Of a stretch of 64,000 bases of DNA, positions 20,870 through 32,596 are shown piece by piece (position 1 is the first letter of the stretch; each line of letters starts with the position of its first letter). Below the pieces are notes generated by a model. That model did no database searches and had not been told where the DNA came from. It worked only from the letters and a program-made list of their open reading frames with translations. The stretch comes from Macrobrachium rosenbergii (Eukaryota; Arthropoda; Malacostraca; Decapoda; Palaemonidae), in NCBI RefSeq assembly GCF_040412425.1, contig NC_089742.1, forward strand, positions 71,822,506 through 71,886,505, given 5' to 3'. Position numbers and translations under genes: made by a program.

Positions 20870-22110
20870 GAATTATCCAGAGTGGCAGGTGGGTGTGTCC
20901 AGGATTGCCACTGCTGCTCTACCAATACTTCCGAAGTTACCTTTAGTGCTCAGGTCACCACCAAAGAAAAAACAAATTGGGTCAGCTCCACCTGTATTCA
21001 CCACACCTGTTAGGGGGATGATGATGGATGATCCTGTTGGCGGAACCTCCCCTCGAGGGTTCACTGCCATTATAACACCTGCTGGGCTGCTACCACAGGG
21101 CCCAGGGTGAAAGTGTCCAGGTACTTGTGAGCCAATTCCCATAGATAGAGACATCAATGTTGACTGTCTCTTCCACATTCCCACTTTCAGGACCTTCTGG
21201 ATGGGATATGCCACTGAGGGACCTATACCCCTTATGTCATGAGCCTCAATTCTTGATGGGAGGAGTACATTGTCTTGTACTGTGGAATATACTCTGACTA
21301 TGACTTCTCTCAGCCAGAAGGAGATCTCCCTCGTCTCATGCCTGGTGCTTATGAAGAGCCTCCTGCAGGATGGTCTGTAAGGAGTTGTCTGCTTCAGGTA
21401 TTGTCTCAGGGCTCTGAATAGGTATACAGTAGAACCTTCTTGTCTTTATCCCCCATGAAATCTTTTAACGGGACTGACGAAACATTCAAATTTCAGGTCT
21501 GGCACTGCGGGGATTGAAGATGGTCTTCAACATCAGATCTCTGTCCGACCCTTTCTTGAGAGGTTCGAATGGGGCCTTCCTCAGCAAGGAGAGGGCCTTG
21601 GACACATCCCACTCAGGAGACCTCAGCCCCCTGGGGGACATCTCTTCTCATAGTGTTTGATGATGGCAGACTGTTCCCAGGCACTCAAGAGGTCTATACC
21701 CCTAGGCCTGAAGACGTGGGCCAGGGCGAATCTGTGGCCTTTCAGTGCTGTGGTGGAAAGGTTCTTCTCCTCCTGCAGATACACCAGGAAATCAGCTACC
21801 TCCCTGACAGTGGTCTTGAGTGGATTGTAGTCCCACTAGTGTCGATAATTGCTGTAGCCGACCTTTCTGAAAAGCCTTTTTTTTTTTCACATGAATTGCT
21901 GGAGAGTCTCCAACCATGAAGCTGGGGAGAGCCTACCTCTTGGTAGTACCTCCTGATGTGCTTCAGAACCAAAAGTTTGGGGGCTCTGGGGATCTGATTT
22001 GAGACATCTACTAAGAGACGGCGTAGATGTGCGTACCACCCCACCTGCGGCCACACAGATACCACTAACATTATCCTGAGTCCCTGGGAGACGAAGAACC
22101 TGTTGATGAC
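20870..22110 (-). pseudogene. DIRS tyrosine recombinase remnant (copy C)
   Basis: Read on the minus strand, LKHIRRYYQEVGSPQLHGWR (about 21900-21975) and the VREVADFLVYLQEEKN-like stretch near 21770-21840 belong to the N-terminal domain. WKRQSTLMS and the ending GPCGSSPAGVI (about 21070-21180) correspond to the catalytic Tyr region and tail seen more clearly in copy D (WKRQSTFTTSFFKDLAH). Stops and shifts are frequent. Inactive. Confidence 0.6.
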
Positions 22111-22115
22111 CTTCC

Positions 22116-22760
22116 TCAGCTGACTGAACGAAGGGAAGGCATATACAAGTCCATTTTGTCCCTTGGGTATTGGAAGGTGTCATGCAGTGCCGCCCTCTGG
22201 TTGAGAACTGGGGAACAGTACATGGGAAGCTTGGCGTTCCTTGCCATGGCGAACAGGTCATTCATCAATTCCTGCCACAATTCCAACAGGGAGTGACCAT
22301 CCCTTGGTGTAGGGACCACTTGGTGCTTACTAACTATACAACCCACCCTGCTTAGCTGGTCGGCAGTGACACTCTTCTTTTTTGGGATATATCTGGTGGA
22401 TAGGTCTAGGCTTTTGGACACTGCCCATTCATGAATCTCCACCACTAGGTCATTCAACTTCAGGGAGATGGTGCCGCCTTGCTTGTTTATGTAGGTGACC
22501 ACTGTGGTGTTGTCACCATGGCAACCACTAACTTCTCCACTAGTTTCTCCTGGAAGTGTTGGAGTGCCAACCAGACTTCTTGCATCTTCAGTAGGTTGAT
22601 ATGCTCCTCCCTTTCTATGGGTCCCCATATCCCCAAAATGTGCTCTCCGTTCAGATGTGCACCCCCACCTTTTCAAGATGCATCTTAGAATACCAACATC
22701 TCTGCTGGGGGTCGACTGAGTGGTAACCTGTGCAGGTGATTTGTGGGACCTCTCCTCCAC
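22116..22760 (-). pseudogene. DIRS RNase H domain remnant (copy C)
   Basis: A 214-residue open stretch contains GCHGDNTTVVTYINKQGGT, then LNDLVVEIHEWA, STRYIPKKKSVTADQLSR and the downstream LWQELMNDLFAMARNAKLP, which in DIRS proteins links RNase H to the recombinase. The Asp-bearing start of the domain (SDAS-like) is degraded. RNase H would remove template RNA during replication. It is the longest open part of copy C but is cut from the RT by a foldback insertion. Confidence 0.8.
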
Positions 22761-22911
22761 TACAGGTCCTCTCTAACCCTGGCCAGTGTCTCAATTGGTT
22801 GTGACAGGGGTTCTTGTGTCTTCGTCCAGGTCATTTTTAGCTGCCCCCAGTGACTAATTTTTTCAGGGAGACAAGGTGCCCAGTCATGACCAGCCAGTGT
22901 TTGTTGCTACA

Positions 22912-23333
22912 CCATACAAACCTTTGGTTTTTACATAGGATTTAGCTAGTGGACGTGAGCTGGAACGATCAATTAACTTTCAGACAAGGCTGTTAACTAC
23001 TAATGGTAGGGGGAAGCCCTGCCCACTCGCCGGTCTGCTCTCCACTTTGCTTTTGGCCACTTGTGTGAAAACATCTCTGTGCTTCTCTGCCCAACTGCCA
23101 TTTGCTTTCTTTTGTTTTGTTTCTTTGGACCGTCGGTAGGCCTCCTACCCAGGCCTTCAGTACCAGCCCTGGTCTCTCGCCAGCAGTACTGTTGCTCTTG
23201 TTGCCGAGTGTATGGTTGTAACCACTAACCAAGGTTCTTCGGACCCCTGGTGTACCTCGTCTGAAAGTTAAACAGCCGTTCCAGCTCACATCCGCAAGCT
23301 AAATTCTATGTAAAGACCTTCAGGTTTGTATGT
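22912..23333. mobile_element. Non-autonomous foldback/MITE with ~85-bp inverted ends
   Basis: The left end CATACAAACCTTTGG... and right end ...CTTCAGGTTTGTATG pair over about 85 bp, including GTGAGCTGGAACG and TTAACTTTCAGAC with their complements. The interior has no coding capacity. It lies between the RT and RNase H parts of DIRS copy C, so it inserted after that copy. A single arm of the same kind occurs at 17175-17246. Confidence 0.75.
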
Positions 23334-23481
23334 TAGGAAAAATACAAATTAATGTAAAAATTTGTTACTTTGCTGTTTGTGGGTCAAGGAGGGGAATACC
23401 CCTGATACCTTGAACAGGTAGGCAATCCTCTTGTTTAATGGAAACGCTTTCCTTATGGTGTCAGTCCTCATCCCCAGGTAC

Positions 23482-24100
23482 TTATTGGTCTACTTTAGCA
23501 AGAGGTCTGACTTGAGTAAATTCACAACCACCCCCAGGCCCTTGCAAAGAGACAGGACTTGGTCCCTGTAGCATTCCGCTTTGATGGTTGAGGATGCTAG
23601 GATTAGCCAATCTTGTCCCCTTGGTGTGCAGCCACAGTGAGACTAGCTGGAACACTCGAGTGAAGACTTGCAGCGCTGTTACCAGTCCAAAGTAAAGGGC
23701 CTTGAACTGATAGACCACTCCCTGGGAGAGGAACCTTAGGAACTTCTTAGATGTCTTTTGGTTAGGGATGTACTGATAGGCATCCTGCAAATCTATGGAT
23801 ACCATATAATTCTTGACCCTGATGGAGGCCAGAATGGACTGTGGTGTCTCCATGGAGAAGAACATCTGCTGGAAGTAGAGGTTCAGGGTGGAAAAGGTTA
23901 TGACCATATGCCAGCCCCCGATTCCTTCTCCATCAGGAAAAGGCAGCTGTAGAAGCCTGGTGAGTGGTCATTCATGATCTCCACCTCCTACTGCAGTGCC
24001 TTCCTCTTAGATGAGGTGTTCCTGTAAGAAGGGAAGGGAATCGGGGTTGTGGACAAAGGGGGAGGCATAATCCCGAAGGGTGGTCTGTATCCCTGTCTGA
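23482..24100 (-). pseudogene. DIRS reverse transcriptase remnant (copy C)
   Basis: METPQSILASIRVKNYMVSI, then DLQDAYQYIPN and FLRFLSQGVVYQFKALYFGL are RT motifs of DIRS polymerases, with the first catalytic Asp in SIDLQDAY. In the expected YxDD region only the second Asp plus WLILAS remain in a shifted frame (about 23595-23615), so the Tyr-x-Asp part appears deleted. The following ~50 residues shift frame again. Non-functional. Confidence 0.8.
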
Positions 24101-24819
24101 GGACCCACACAGTCCACTCCTCTGCATCATACTGCTGCCAGGAGCTCCACTGGGCTGCCAAGCACTCCTTCACTCATGGCAGCTGGGAGGGAAGTAGACT
24201 CTGACATCTCGCCTGGAACCTCCCCTCTTCCCAGTCCTGTTTTTATGACGGCCATTAGAGGTCTGGGAGCCCAAAAAAGGCTGGTTGTTGTCCAAGGCCT
24301 TGCTCTATGGTCCAGCCTGACTCTGATGCAGGAACCTGTGCTGAGGGGAAGGCTGACTACTAGAGAGGAGGCCCTGTGCTGTAAGGGGAGTCTGCTTGCC
24401 ACTCTTCAAGACGGGGCTGTTAGTTTCAGGGACAAGTCCTGTGTGAACAGGATGTCTTCCCTCTTGATGTCAGTGGCCTGATATATTAAATCCAGAGGGA
24501 AGTAGAAAGGAGACTCAAGTGGGGGCCTGTTCCAGAGGATCAGCTAACTCTCTAAGGAAATACTTTTGTGAATCACTGAAAGGAAGCTCTCTCTTCTTTT
24601 CAGGATGACATTGGCCCAAAGATGACCAACTTGTCTTACTGTATATGAGAGGACTTCCCCTAACGGTCCCAGGAACTTTCTGACCCCAGACCACTTCTCC
24701 AGAGGGATGACTTCCTTCAACTCCTTAATCCATGCTCCCTGAGATCTGTCCAGCCAGGAAATGGATCATAAGTCCCCCACTGGCATCACCTTAGACGTGG
24801 CCATCTCAGTTTTGCTGAG

Positions 24820-25900
24820 ATGGACACTCTACTGCTGGAATCTCTCAAGTCAGGTGTTGCCCACCAACCTGCAGATATTCGAATCCAAGGCTCTCAGCAT
24901 GGTGAAGGAATCTTGCAGGATGTAGTATTTGCCTGTCTCAGGAGAGGAGGAAGAGAAGTTTATCTGACCTCACTTCTGCTAGAAAGCTTTCTGGTCCTGC
25001 CATCAGGGGTGTCTATTCCCACATGACCCTGTTGATTAAGGGAGGTGCACTGGCTGGTGCATTTCTGGGGGCAGGTCTCTGCTTCCTGTTCATAGTAAGA
25101 AAGCAGGGTCAGGTCTCCTAGTTCAGCTATAGGTGGTTTGGTCAGCCCTAGAAGTTTTCTGATTCAGTGTACAAAATTGATGAATCCTTTCTCCTCCTGT
25201 GAGACTTCTAGCTGTGAGGGATCATCATCTCCACCTCTGTTGTGGGGATCTTGTGGTGTCTCCACTCTGGCGTCCCTTCTGCAAGATAGCTGAGATGTTG
25301 GATGAAAAGCTGCGCTACTGAAGCCTACACTGTTATAACCCCAATCCTTGGCCCTTTCTGCAAGATGCACCTCTGGAAGGACCCACTGCAGGGTGGACTG
25401 TTTCCGCCTGTTGCTGCTCTGTCCTGACAAATGGTGCTTGAAGGACTGCTGACCGGAACTGGGAGAAACCATGTACTTCTTGTCACTGGAACCATTCCGA
25501 CATCTACTTGCTCTGCTCCGGGACTGGGGTGGGGTACCTCCGCTGGCAGAATGACTAATGGAGTTGCCTCTGACGTTGTGGGGAGTGGGTAATGCTACTC
25601 ACCCGAGATTCGCCGTCTTCTCAAGGCACTCCTTTCCTGTCCTGCTGCTGTTACAGGATGAGAAGCTTCTGCTACTATTCCTTGATGCTGTTTCCCATCT
25701 CTGATGTAGCAACGAGATAAGATGGGATGCCAGCGACATCAACGAGGAAGCGACATAGGCGACCAGTGGGGGTGACATGAAATGCATACAGAGTGCAGAG
25801 CTACCGCTATTGGGGACAAATTTACAGCAGGGTTTGTCTTTGTCCACACAACGACAAAATTCATCTTTCATACCCTCCATTGTAGCCATTGAAAACACAA
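24820..25900 (-). pseudogene. Probable DIRS gag remnant (copy C)
   Basis: Minus-strand open stretches at 25164-25472 and 25599-25898 encode Ser/Arg/Gln-rich proteins (e.g. SSNRRKQSTLQWVLPEVH) without a domain I recognise. Position upstream of the RT on the same strand, inside matching terminal repeats, supports gag. No start codon or continuous frame can be chosen. Confidence 0.45.
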
Positions 25901-26204
25901 GGAAGGAGCGAAGGACAATGCATAAGGGGTATCACACACACACTAGGTTAGACAAATGAGGTTACCCACTTGGCTGGGTCACACAGAGGAAAATTCACTA
26001 AAAGCTTCCTTTCCACCTTAAAAAGAATTTTGCACTACACAGCACTAGGGCACAGGGCTACTGGAGGTGTAAAAAGCATGAGAAGGGAAAGATGCTGCAG
26101 CGAAAGCTAAGGAAGGGCAGGAACACGTGACACACACAAAAGCAAATCTCAGCTAAGCGAGATGAAGGTCAACAGGCAACAGCACACTGAGATGGCTGAG
26201 AACA

Positions 26205-26340
26205 AAATGGGTAAGCTACCACAGCTCAGGTCACAGGTAGCCTACTTGTTAGGCATTTTCTATTTTTAAGTCAGCAGACACCGACGGTGTGCTTTGCTAT
26301 GAGTACTCCATCTGTGAAAGCATAGGTTTGTATTCCTGTC
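26205..26340 (-). repeat. Terminal inverted repeat of DIRS C (5' end)
   Basis: GCTACCACAGCTCAGGTCAC, CCTACTTGTTAGGCATT, ATTTTTAAGTC and GCATAGGTTTGTATTCC are the reverse complements of blocks in 20531-20650. An extra ~35 bp (about 26283-26312) separates the last two blocks here. Confidence 0.8.
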
Positions 26341-27100
26341 GGAACAAGTTTAATTTCTTGAATTTGCTTGCATGCAGAAGGGCTAACCATCTAAGCATTT
26401 ATTGTACCACATGCCGAGTTGGTATTAATTGTTTGAAAGATGCAAGTACACTATTTTCTCCAATTTTTCTTTATGTTAAAATATATATTTCACTCTCATA
26501 AACATTGCATGTAACTCAGCTGTGGACACCAAAAGTTTCTGGCTGTCCAAGAGCAAGACCCTGTGCTGTCATAAGAACAGAACAGAATATAGAATTTAGA
26601 TAAGGCCATCTTAAACTAGAACACTGAACAATAATGACTAGTAGATTTTCTTTATTATAATATAGTTAGCTAGTCTGCCATTCCTACTCCATTAGTTGAC
26701 TTTCATCCATGTGTATATACGAGATTTAGATTTATGTGGGGTTTCCAAAAGGTTTTTCCCATCACATTTTTTTGTGTAAGAGTGCACCAGGGTAATGTCT
26801 TGGTTGAGCCTAAGAGGACAGTCTGCTGCCGTGATCCTTCTTGCCCTTATACTGTTGTATCTGTTTCAAGCCTAACTTTACATAGAATGGTCACTTCAGT
26901 GGTTCATCTATTTGTAGTTTGGTTTTCCCTTGATAACTTAGATTTATGGTGCAGACCTAACTACTCTGTGGATAGAAAGGGGAAGTATGACAGAGTTCAC
27001 ATGTTATCTACAGGAGATGCTTTGTAGGCATCCATGCAATTACAGGCCCAGGTTTGGATTTGACTTATTATTTTTCTGAGGTGGTCTTTGCTGTACATCC
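26341..27100. other. AT-rich stretch without recognisable feature
   Basis: Between the end of DIRS copy C and the ATT microsatellite I see no gene, domain or repeat that I can name. Open frames (e.g. 26734-27027) are short and featureless. Confidence 0.5.
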
Positions 27101-27150
27101 ATATTATTATTATTATTATTAATTATTATTATTATTATTATTATTATTAC
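27101..27150. repeat. (ATT)n microsatellite
   Basis: About 16 ATT units with one interruption (TTAATT). It adjoins a SINE/LINE tail fragment on its right whose minus-strand reading would end in an (AAT)n tail, so the array probably began as that tail. Confidence 0.95.
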
Positions 27151-27220
27151 ATAACAAAGTAGTTAAACTACACCACTGAGTTAATTTATTCAGCTCTCTT
27201 AAGACGGGGCTGAACGATCT
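27151..27220 (-). mobile_element. Solo SINE/LINE 3' tail fragment
   Basis: GTAGTTAAACTACACCACTG followed by TTAATTTATTCAGCTCTCTT and GGGCTG is a diverged minus-strand copy of the tail shared by the SINE at 20455-20520 and LINE A. Only the 3' end is present, as expected of a strongly 5'-truncated insertion. Confidence 0.6.
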
Positions 27221-27290
27221 GTCATATTAATGATAGGATTTAGTTTTAGAAACGCTCCTCTGGCCTCATGACCTTACCATCTGGGATTCA

Positions 27291-29772
27291 GTGCATGAAG
27301 ACTTCCGAGCTTTCTTGACCTCATCGATGCAAGTTACAGATCGCATCGTAGCCAGTCGTCTGAAAGGGGGCCTTTCTTTCCTGTGGCACAAATCGTTAGA
27401 CAACATGGTGGATGTGATGACCTATAGGAGTGATAGATTGCTGCAGCTTCAAGTGACAGTAGGGGACTCTAAGATCCTAATAATTCATGTTTATATGCCC
27501 TGGGAAAAGAACAATAATTTTGATCAATACTGCATGATCCTAGGTGAGTTACACAGCATTATTCACAATTCTAATGTTGATCTTTTTTGTATGATTGGGG
27601 ACCTTAATTCTCACCCCACAAAACAATATTATAACGAATTTATTTGCTTCTGTCAAAATCACGCTCTCCAAATTAGCGATGCAATGCTCCTCCCTCCCTC
27701 CTCCTATACCAATGTACAAAATAGAATGGACACATTTACAACCTCCTGGCTGGACCACTGCATCACATCCCCACAACTTCATGGTTCTGTTGTGACCTGC
27801 AACGTTCGCTATGATCTTGTGATGGGCCATGATCAGATCCCCGTACCAATGACCTTTAGGGAAACCACGAAAACCAGGCTGCGGTCAATAGTTCAGCCGG
27901 CAGACGCCTTACTGTGCATTAACACAAAATGTAGAAATGACCATCACAGGAGAGATGTGAAAGATTTCTATTCGAATATAATTTTCACTATGCTTGCCTC
28001 CAGCAGGGGTACCTTTAGATCTCGACAAAGCAACTCTCATAATAAACCTGGATGGAATGACTTAGTTAAAGACCTATATACACATTCACGAGAAATGTTT
28101 TTACTGTGGAGGCAAAATGGTAGCCCAAGGGAGGGACACTTTGCACTGCTAATGAGGCAGGCAAGAGTGTGGTTCAAACTTGCCCTTAAGCACTGCAGAC
28201 TGATTGAAAAGCAACTAAGAGCTGATGCAATATCTAGAAAATTAGAATCTGGCAATTACTCTCGTCTTTGGAAAGACATTCAATCCCCAATCCCAAAACT
28301 AAATAGCTATCACAGAGAGTAGAAGCCGTTGGTGATGAGACCATCGCAAGAATATGAGGCAATCACTTCAGCACTACCCTGAATTGCATAAATGATCAAG
28401 ACTCCAGAAGGGATGTAGATAACCTCCATACTGACAACATTCGGTTTCTTTTCGTCGATTGTAATACTCCAGGTAACATCAGCAATGCCATAAACAACCT
28501 ACCTAATAATAAATCATCCGGCTGCGAAGGTGTACCTGCTGAAGCTTTCAAATTCTGCCATCTGATAATTTACATTTTGCTAGCTGCTCTATTCAATGTG
28601 TGCATAATTCACCAGTTTCTCCCAGACTCCCTACTTTTAGTTCACTTAATACCATTAATAAAAAAACAAGACAGAGGATGCATCTGACCCTGGCAATTAT
28701 CACCCAGTTGTAATTACTACAGTTGTGTCGAAGACACTTGAGTCAGTTCTTCTAGTGAGACTTCTCCCCTTTCTACACACTACTGACAACCAGTTTGGTT
28801 ATAAAGCAAACCACACAACTGATACCTGCATGCACATCCTGAAAGAATTGCTGAATTGTTACATATCATCAGCCTCTCCCGTTTTGTAGATGTGAGAAAA
28901 GCATTTGACAGAGTAAACTACCTGAAGCTGCACAAACGAGGCAAACCTCTATATCTGATTGGCATTTTTTTGTTGGTTCTCCACACAGCAATTCTGTGTC
29001 AAATGGGGTAACGTATCGTTGTACACCTTCAGCTCCCTAAACGGGCTCTGGCAAAGGGGCATTCTCTCTCCACACCTGTTTAACACATACACAGATGCCT
29101 TGAAACACAGCTGCCCTGAATGTCAAACTGAACTCAATTACTCCCAGTCGGATGCACTGTCAATGACGCAACAATAAACAACCTCTGTTATGCCGATGAT
29201 ATGGCTCTGATTTCCCCATTAGTGCAAGGTCTCCAGCAACTCATCGACACTTGCCGCCAATATGCAGAGGAATTTGATAGTGATGTTGCTGCTCCTAAGA
29301 TCGCTTAAGCTTGTTGCAGAACCACAAATTTTCCTCGGAAATCGTCTGGAATTCATGCATGAATTTATGTATTTGGGCCACTTTATCCCGGACGACCTAA
29401 AAGATACGGCATGCATAAAACAGGCATCATAAACTGTGTGCAACTGGCAACAGGATTACAAGGAGGTTTACCTTCCGTCACTGAGACACAAAACTGCTGC
29501 TCTTCCGCTTGTACTGCTACAGCATATATGGGTGTTCCCTTTGGACAAACTATACCCGAGAGACCATGAGACGTATCACTGTTGTTCACAGTGATATTCT
29601 AAGATGCCTCACAAACACTCCTCACTATTACTCCGCCATGCAGATGTTCTTAGAAAACTGCCTGGATAACTTCAAAATCATTGTTAGGCAAACAATGTCC
29701 AGTCTGATCGCCCGACTGAGAAACAGCAGCAATTTGCTCACACAAAGCACCCTAAGCCGTGAGGCAAGATGA
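27291..29772 (+). pseudogene. LINE C endonuclease/reverse transcriptase, broken
   Basis: The first 343 residues are open. FCMIGDLNSHP (about residue 97) corresponds to the endonuclease GDFN motif, SWLDHCITSP (about 152) to RLDxxL, and GHDQIPVPMTF to the SDH-containing end, with Ser replaced by Gly. After the stop at 28320 come the RT pieces NLPNNKSSGCEGVPAEAF (about 28496), FVDVRKAFDRVNYLKL (about 28880-28930, first catalytic Asp) and CYADDMALISPL (29186-29221, intact YADD). The C-terminal stretch RRITVVHSDILRCLTNTP follows. At least six stops or shifts. In an intact LINE the protein nicks target DNA and primes reverse transcription there. Confidence 0.82.
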
Positions 29773-29805
29773 TGATCTAAATTGTGGGAATGATTGGATA
29801 ATGAG

Positions 29806-29860
29806 ATGTCTGTTCCTTAAATAATGTATTCTGTCTGTTCCTTAAATAATGTATTCTGTA
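29806..29860 (+). repeat. 25-bp tandem duplication
   Basis: TGTTCCTTAAATAATGTATT begins at 29811 and again at 29836 (period 25) in the 3' untranslated region of LINE C. Confidence 0.85.
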
Positions 29861-30771
29861 TTTTTGCAATTATGAAGTGTCATCTCCAGAATCTCTCATT
29901 ACTATTATTATATTTCTATTTCTTGTTATTATTGGTATTATCCTATTTTATCATCACTGTGGTTAATACCATTGTAGAGTTTTGCTATTTTCAATTTTCA
30001 TATTTAGCCTTCTGGACCCAACTTCTGTAACCACATAAGGTCCCTAGCAGGAAGTTGTCTGCAATCTGTATTTTTAATTGTTATCACTTTTAATATTTTT
30101 TTACTATTATTCTCCACATAATTACTGTCATTACCATTATTATGAATTTTATTTTATTTTTTTTTTAACTTCCTCAGCAACTGTGTGGATACTACCGATT
30201 ATTATTTTTATCATGTTATTTATCTAGATTGTGTGTATTGTATCAGTATATCCATGTATATGGCTCTGAGCTGAAATAAAGGATATTATTATTATTGTTA
30301 TTATTATTATTAATTAAATTACAGCTCCCTCAAAATTTTATAATTGGATTAATTGAAAATGGAGGTTTTAACAAGTTTTCTTAAAACTGAATTGGTTTCC
30401 AAAGCTTGACATTGTTGTTGACTATAATTTGGGTATTCACAAAAAAATGTTGAACTGTTAATGTTATCTTACAGTCTGTACATATAAGGATTGGATTACA
30501 GGGGCTGTGCATCAAATATCCATGGGTCAGATGAGAATGACCAGTTCTAAGACTTGCCAGAATTACTTGTTTGTGACTATTCTTTTAGAACTATAATTTC
30601 AGTATACCAACATTGGGCTTGATTTGAATTTGTTGCTATAATGTACATTGTTTCATACATTTTACCATTTACTGATTATAATGGATTGTAGAATTACCAA
30701 TAACAGCAATATCAATGTTTGATCTTGTCATAGTAGTTGCAGCCATGGTAATTTTATTGGCTTCATTTCCT

Positions 30772-32596
30772 TTAACCCTTTAACACCGACTGGACGTATT
30801 TTATGTCGACGAAAATTGTCTGTCGGGTGCCGAGTGGACGTAAAATACGTCGACTACAAAAAGTTTTTTTAAATATTCGCAGAAAAATACTTATAAGCCT
30901 AGTTTGCGAAAAATTTTAAATCACGCGCCTTGAGGGGTGCTGGGAGAACACGGATCACACTGTTGATTTGTTTACAAGCGTGATCCAGCTGTGCATGCGC
31001 GAATTTCTTTCTTCTCCCACTAGAAAGCATCAGCGACGCAGCTCAGAAATTCTTTAGTCACTTTGTCGTAATTTTTGTACCGTTTTATATTAGCTGTTAC
31101 ATAAAGTTTTATATACAAAAATGTGCACAATTTCATGTAGAATACAACAAAAAATAACTCATGGTTGTAGCTTTTATAAGTTTTGAAATATTTTCATATA
31201 AATCATAAGTGCCAAAATTTCAACCTTCGGTCAAATTTGACTCTACCGAAATGGTCGAAAAACGCAATTGTAAGCTAAAACTCTTATATTCTAGTAATAT
31301 TCAATCATTTACCTTCATTTTGCAACAAATTGGAAGTCTCTAGCACAATATTTCGATTTATGGTGAATTTTTGAAACAAACTTTTTCCTTACGTCCGCGC
31401 GCGCTAACTCTGCCGAAAATCTCAGAAATTCTTTAGTCACTTTGTCGTAATGTTAGCACCGTTTTATATTAGCTTTTACATAAAGTTTTATATATGAAAA
31501 TGTGCACAATTTCATGTAGAATACAACAAAAAATAACTCATGGTTGTAACTTTTATCAGTTTTGAAATATTTTCATATCGATTTATAAGTGCCAAAATTT
31601 CAACCTTCGGTCAACTTTGACTCTACCGAAATGGTCGAAAAACGCAATTGTAAGCTAAAACTCTTACATTCTAGTAATATTCAATCACTAGAATATTCAA
31701 TCATTTACCTTCATTTTGCAACAAATTGGAAGTCTCTAGCACACTATTTCGATTTATGGTGAATTTTTGAAACAAACTTTTTCCTTACGTCCGTGCGCGC
31801 TAACTCAGCCGAAAATCTCAGAAATTCTTTAGTCACTTTGTCATAATGTTTGCACCGTTTTATATTAGCCGTTACATAAAGTTTTATATATGAAAATGTG
31901 TGCAATTTCATGTAGAATATAACAAAAAATAACTCATGGTTGTAGCTTTTATCAGTTTTGAAATATTTTCATATAAATCACGATAAGTGCCAAAATTTCA
32001 ACCTTCAGTCAACTTTGACTCGACCAAAATGGTTGAAAAACGCAATTGTAAGCTAAAACTCTTAAATTCTAGTAATATTATTACCTTCATTTTGCAACAA
32101 GTTGGAAGTCTCTAGCACAATATTTAGATTTACGGTGAATTTTTGAAAAAAACGTTTTTTACGTCCGCGCACGCGTTACAAATTCATGCATCATTTTGTG
32201 ATAATATTTTCTCTGTGTTGCTTTGATCGTTTTACAATTTGTTATGTACCAAAATTTTCGCAATTTAGTGTACAATACAACGAAAAAAAAATAACTCATT
32301 AGCTTTAACCGTTTTGCTCACAGGGCGATTTGTATACAATTACTGTATATGAAATTTTTTTTGGCGGTCATATATTCCAATATTTATATATGATATATTT
32401 TTTTTTTTATTTCTGATGGTTGCATACTAAACTTCAGGCAATGGCAAAAAAAGGAGCCAAAAATGAACTCTTAATCTTAAAAACTAAGCGTGCTGTGATT
32501 TTTTGAAAAAAAAACTTTGTTTCGGTGCTAACTCTCAAACCGCGCTGGCATACAGGAGACGCTTTTGTAAATAGAGGCTCAGCATTTAAGGGTTGA
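30772..32596. mobile_element. TTAA-flanked inverted-repeat element filled with a ~380-bp tandem repeat (copy 1)
   Basis: Starts TTAA+CCCTTTAACACCGACTGG (element 30776) and ends GCATTTAAGGG+TTGA (element end 32592). The ends are inverted repeats and the flank TTAA/TTGA fits a piggyBac-type TTAA target duplication with one mutation. No transposase is encoded. The interior is a tandem repeat with anchors TCAACCTTC at 31220, 31600 and 31998 (periods 380 and 398), containing CTCTACCGAAATGGTCGAAA and TTTTGCAACAAATTGGAAGT. Same family as 52327-54560. Whether piggyBac transposase mobilised it is inference. Confidence 0.75.

Larger units (their letters stand above)
20531..26340 (-). mobile_element. 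DIRS-type retrotransposon with inverted terminal repeats, copy C
   Basis: On the minus strand the order is gag-like, RT, RNase H, tyrosine recombinase, internal complementary region, terminal repeat. The left end (20531-20650) and right end (26210-26340) are inverted repeats over about 110 bp, e.g. AATGCCTAACAAGTAGGC and CCTGTGACCTGAGCTG on the left with their complements on the right. All reading frames are broken. A foldback element (22912-23333) is inserted between RT and RNase H. Copy D (47310-50860) shares the terminal repeat and recombinase sequence. Confidence 0.8.
27250..30312 (+). mobile_element. Non-LTR retrotransposon with APE endonuclease, LINE C (5'-truncated)
   Basis: The element has an endonuclease/linker part (27291-28322), a decayed reverse transcriptase (about 28460-29480), a C-terminal domain (29509-29772), a 3' untranslated region and an (ATT)n tail at 30284-30312 after GAGCTGAAATAAAGGATATT. 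The N-terminus of the endonuclease is absent, so it is 5'-truncated. The WN..V..L....RE.FL.W...G.PR.G linker suggests a CR1/L2-type LINE, but the clade is uncertain. Confidence 0.8.
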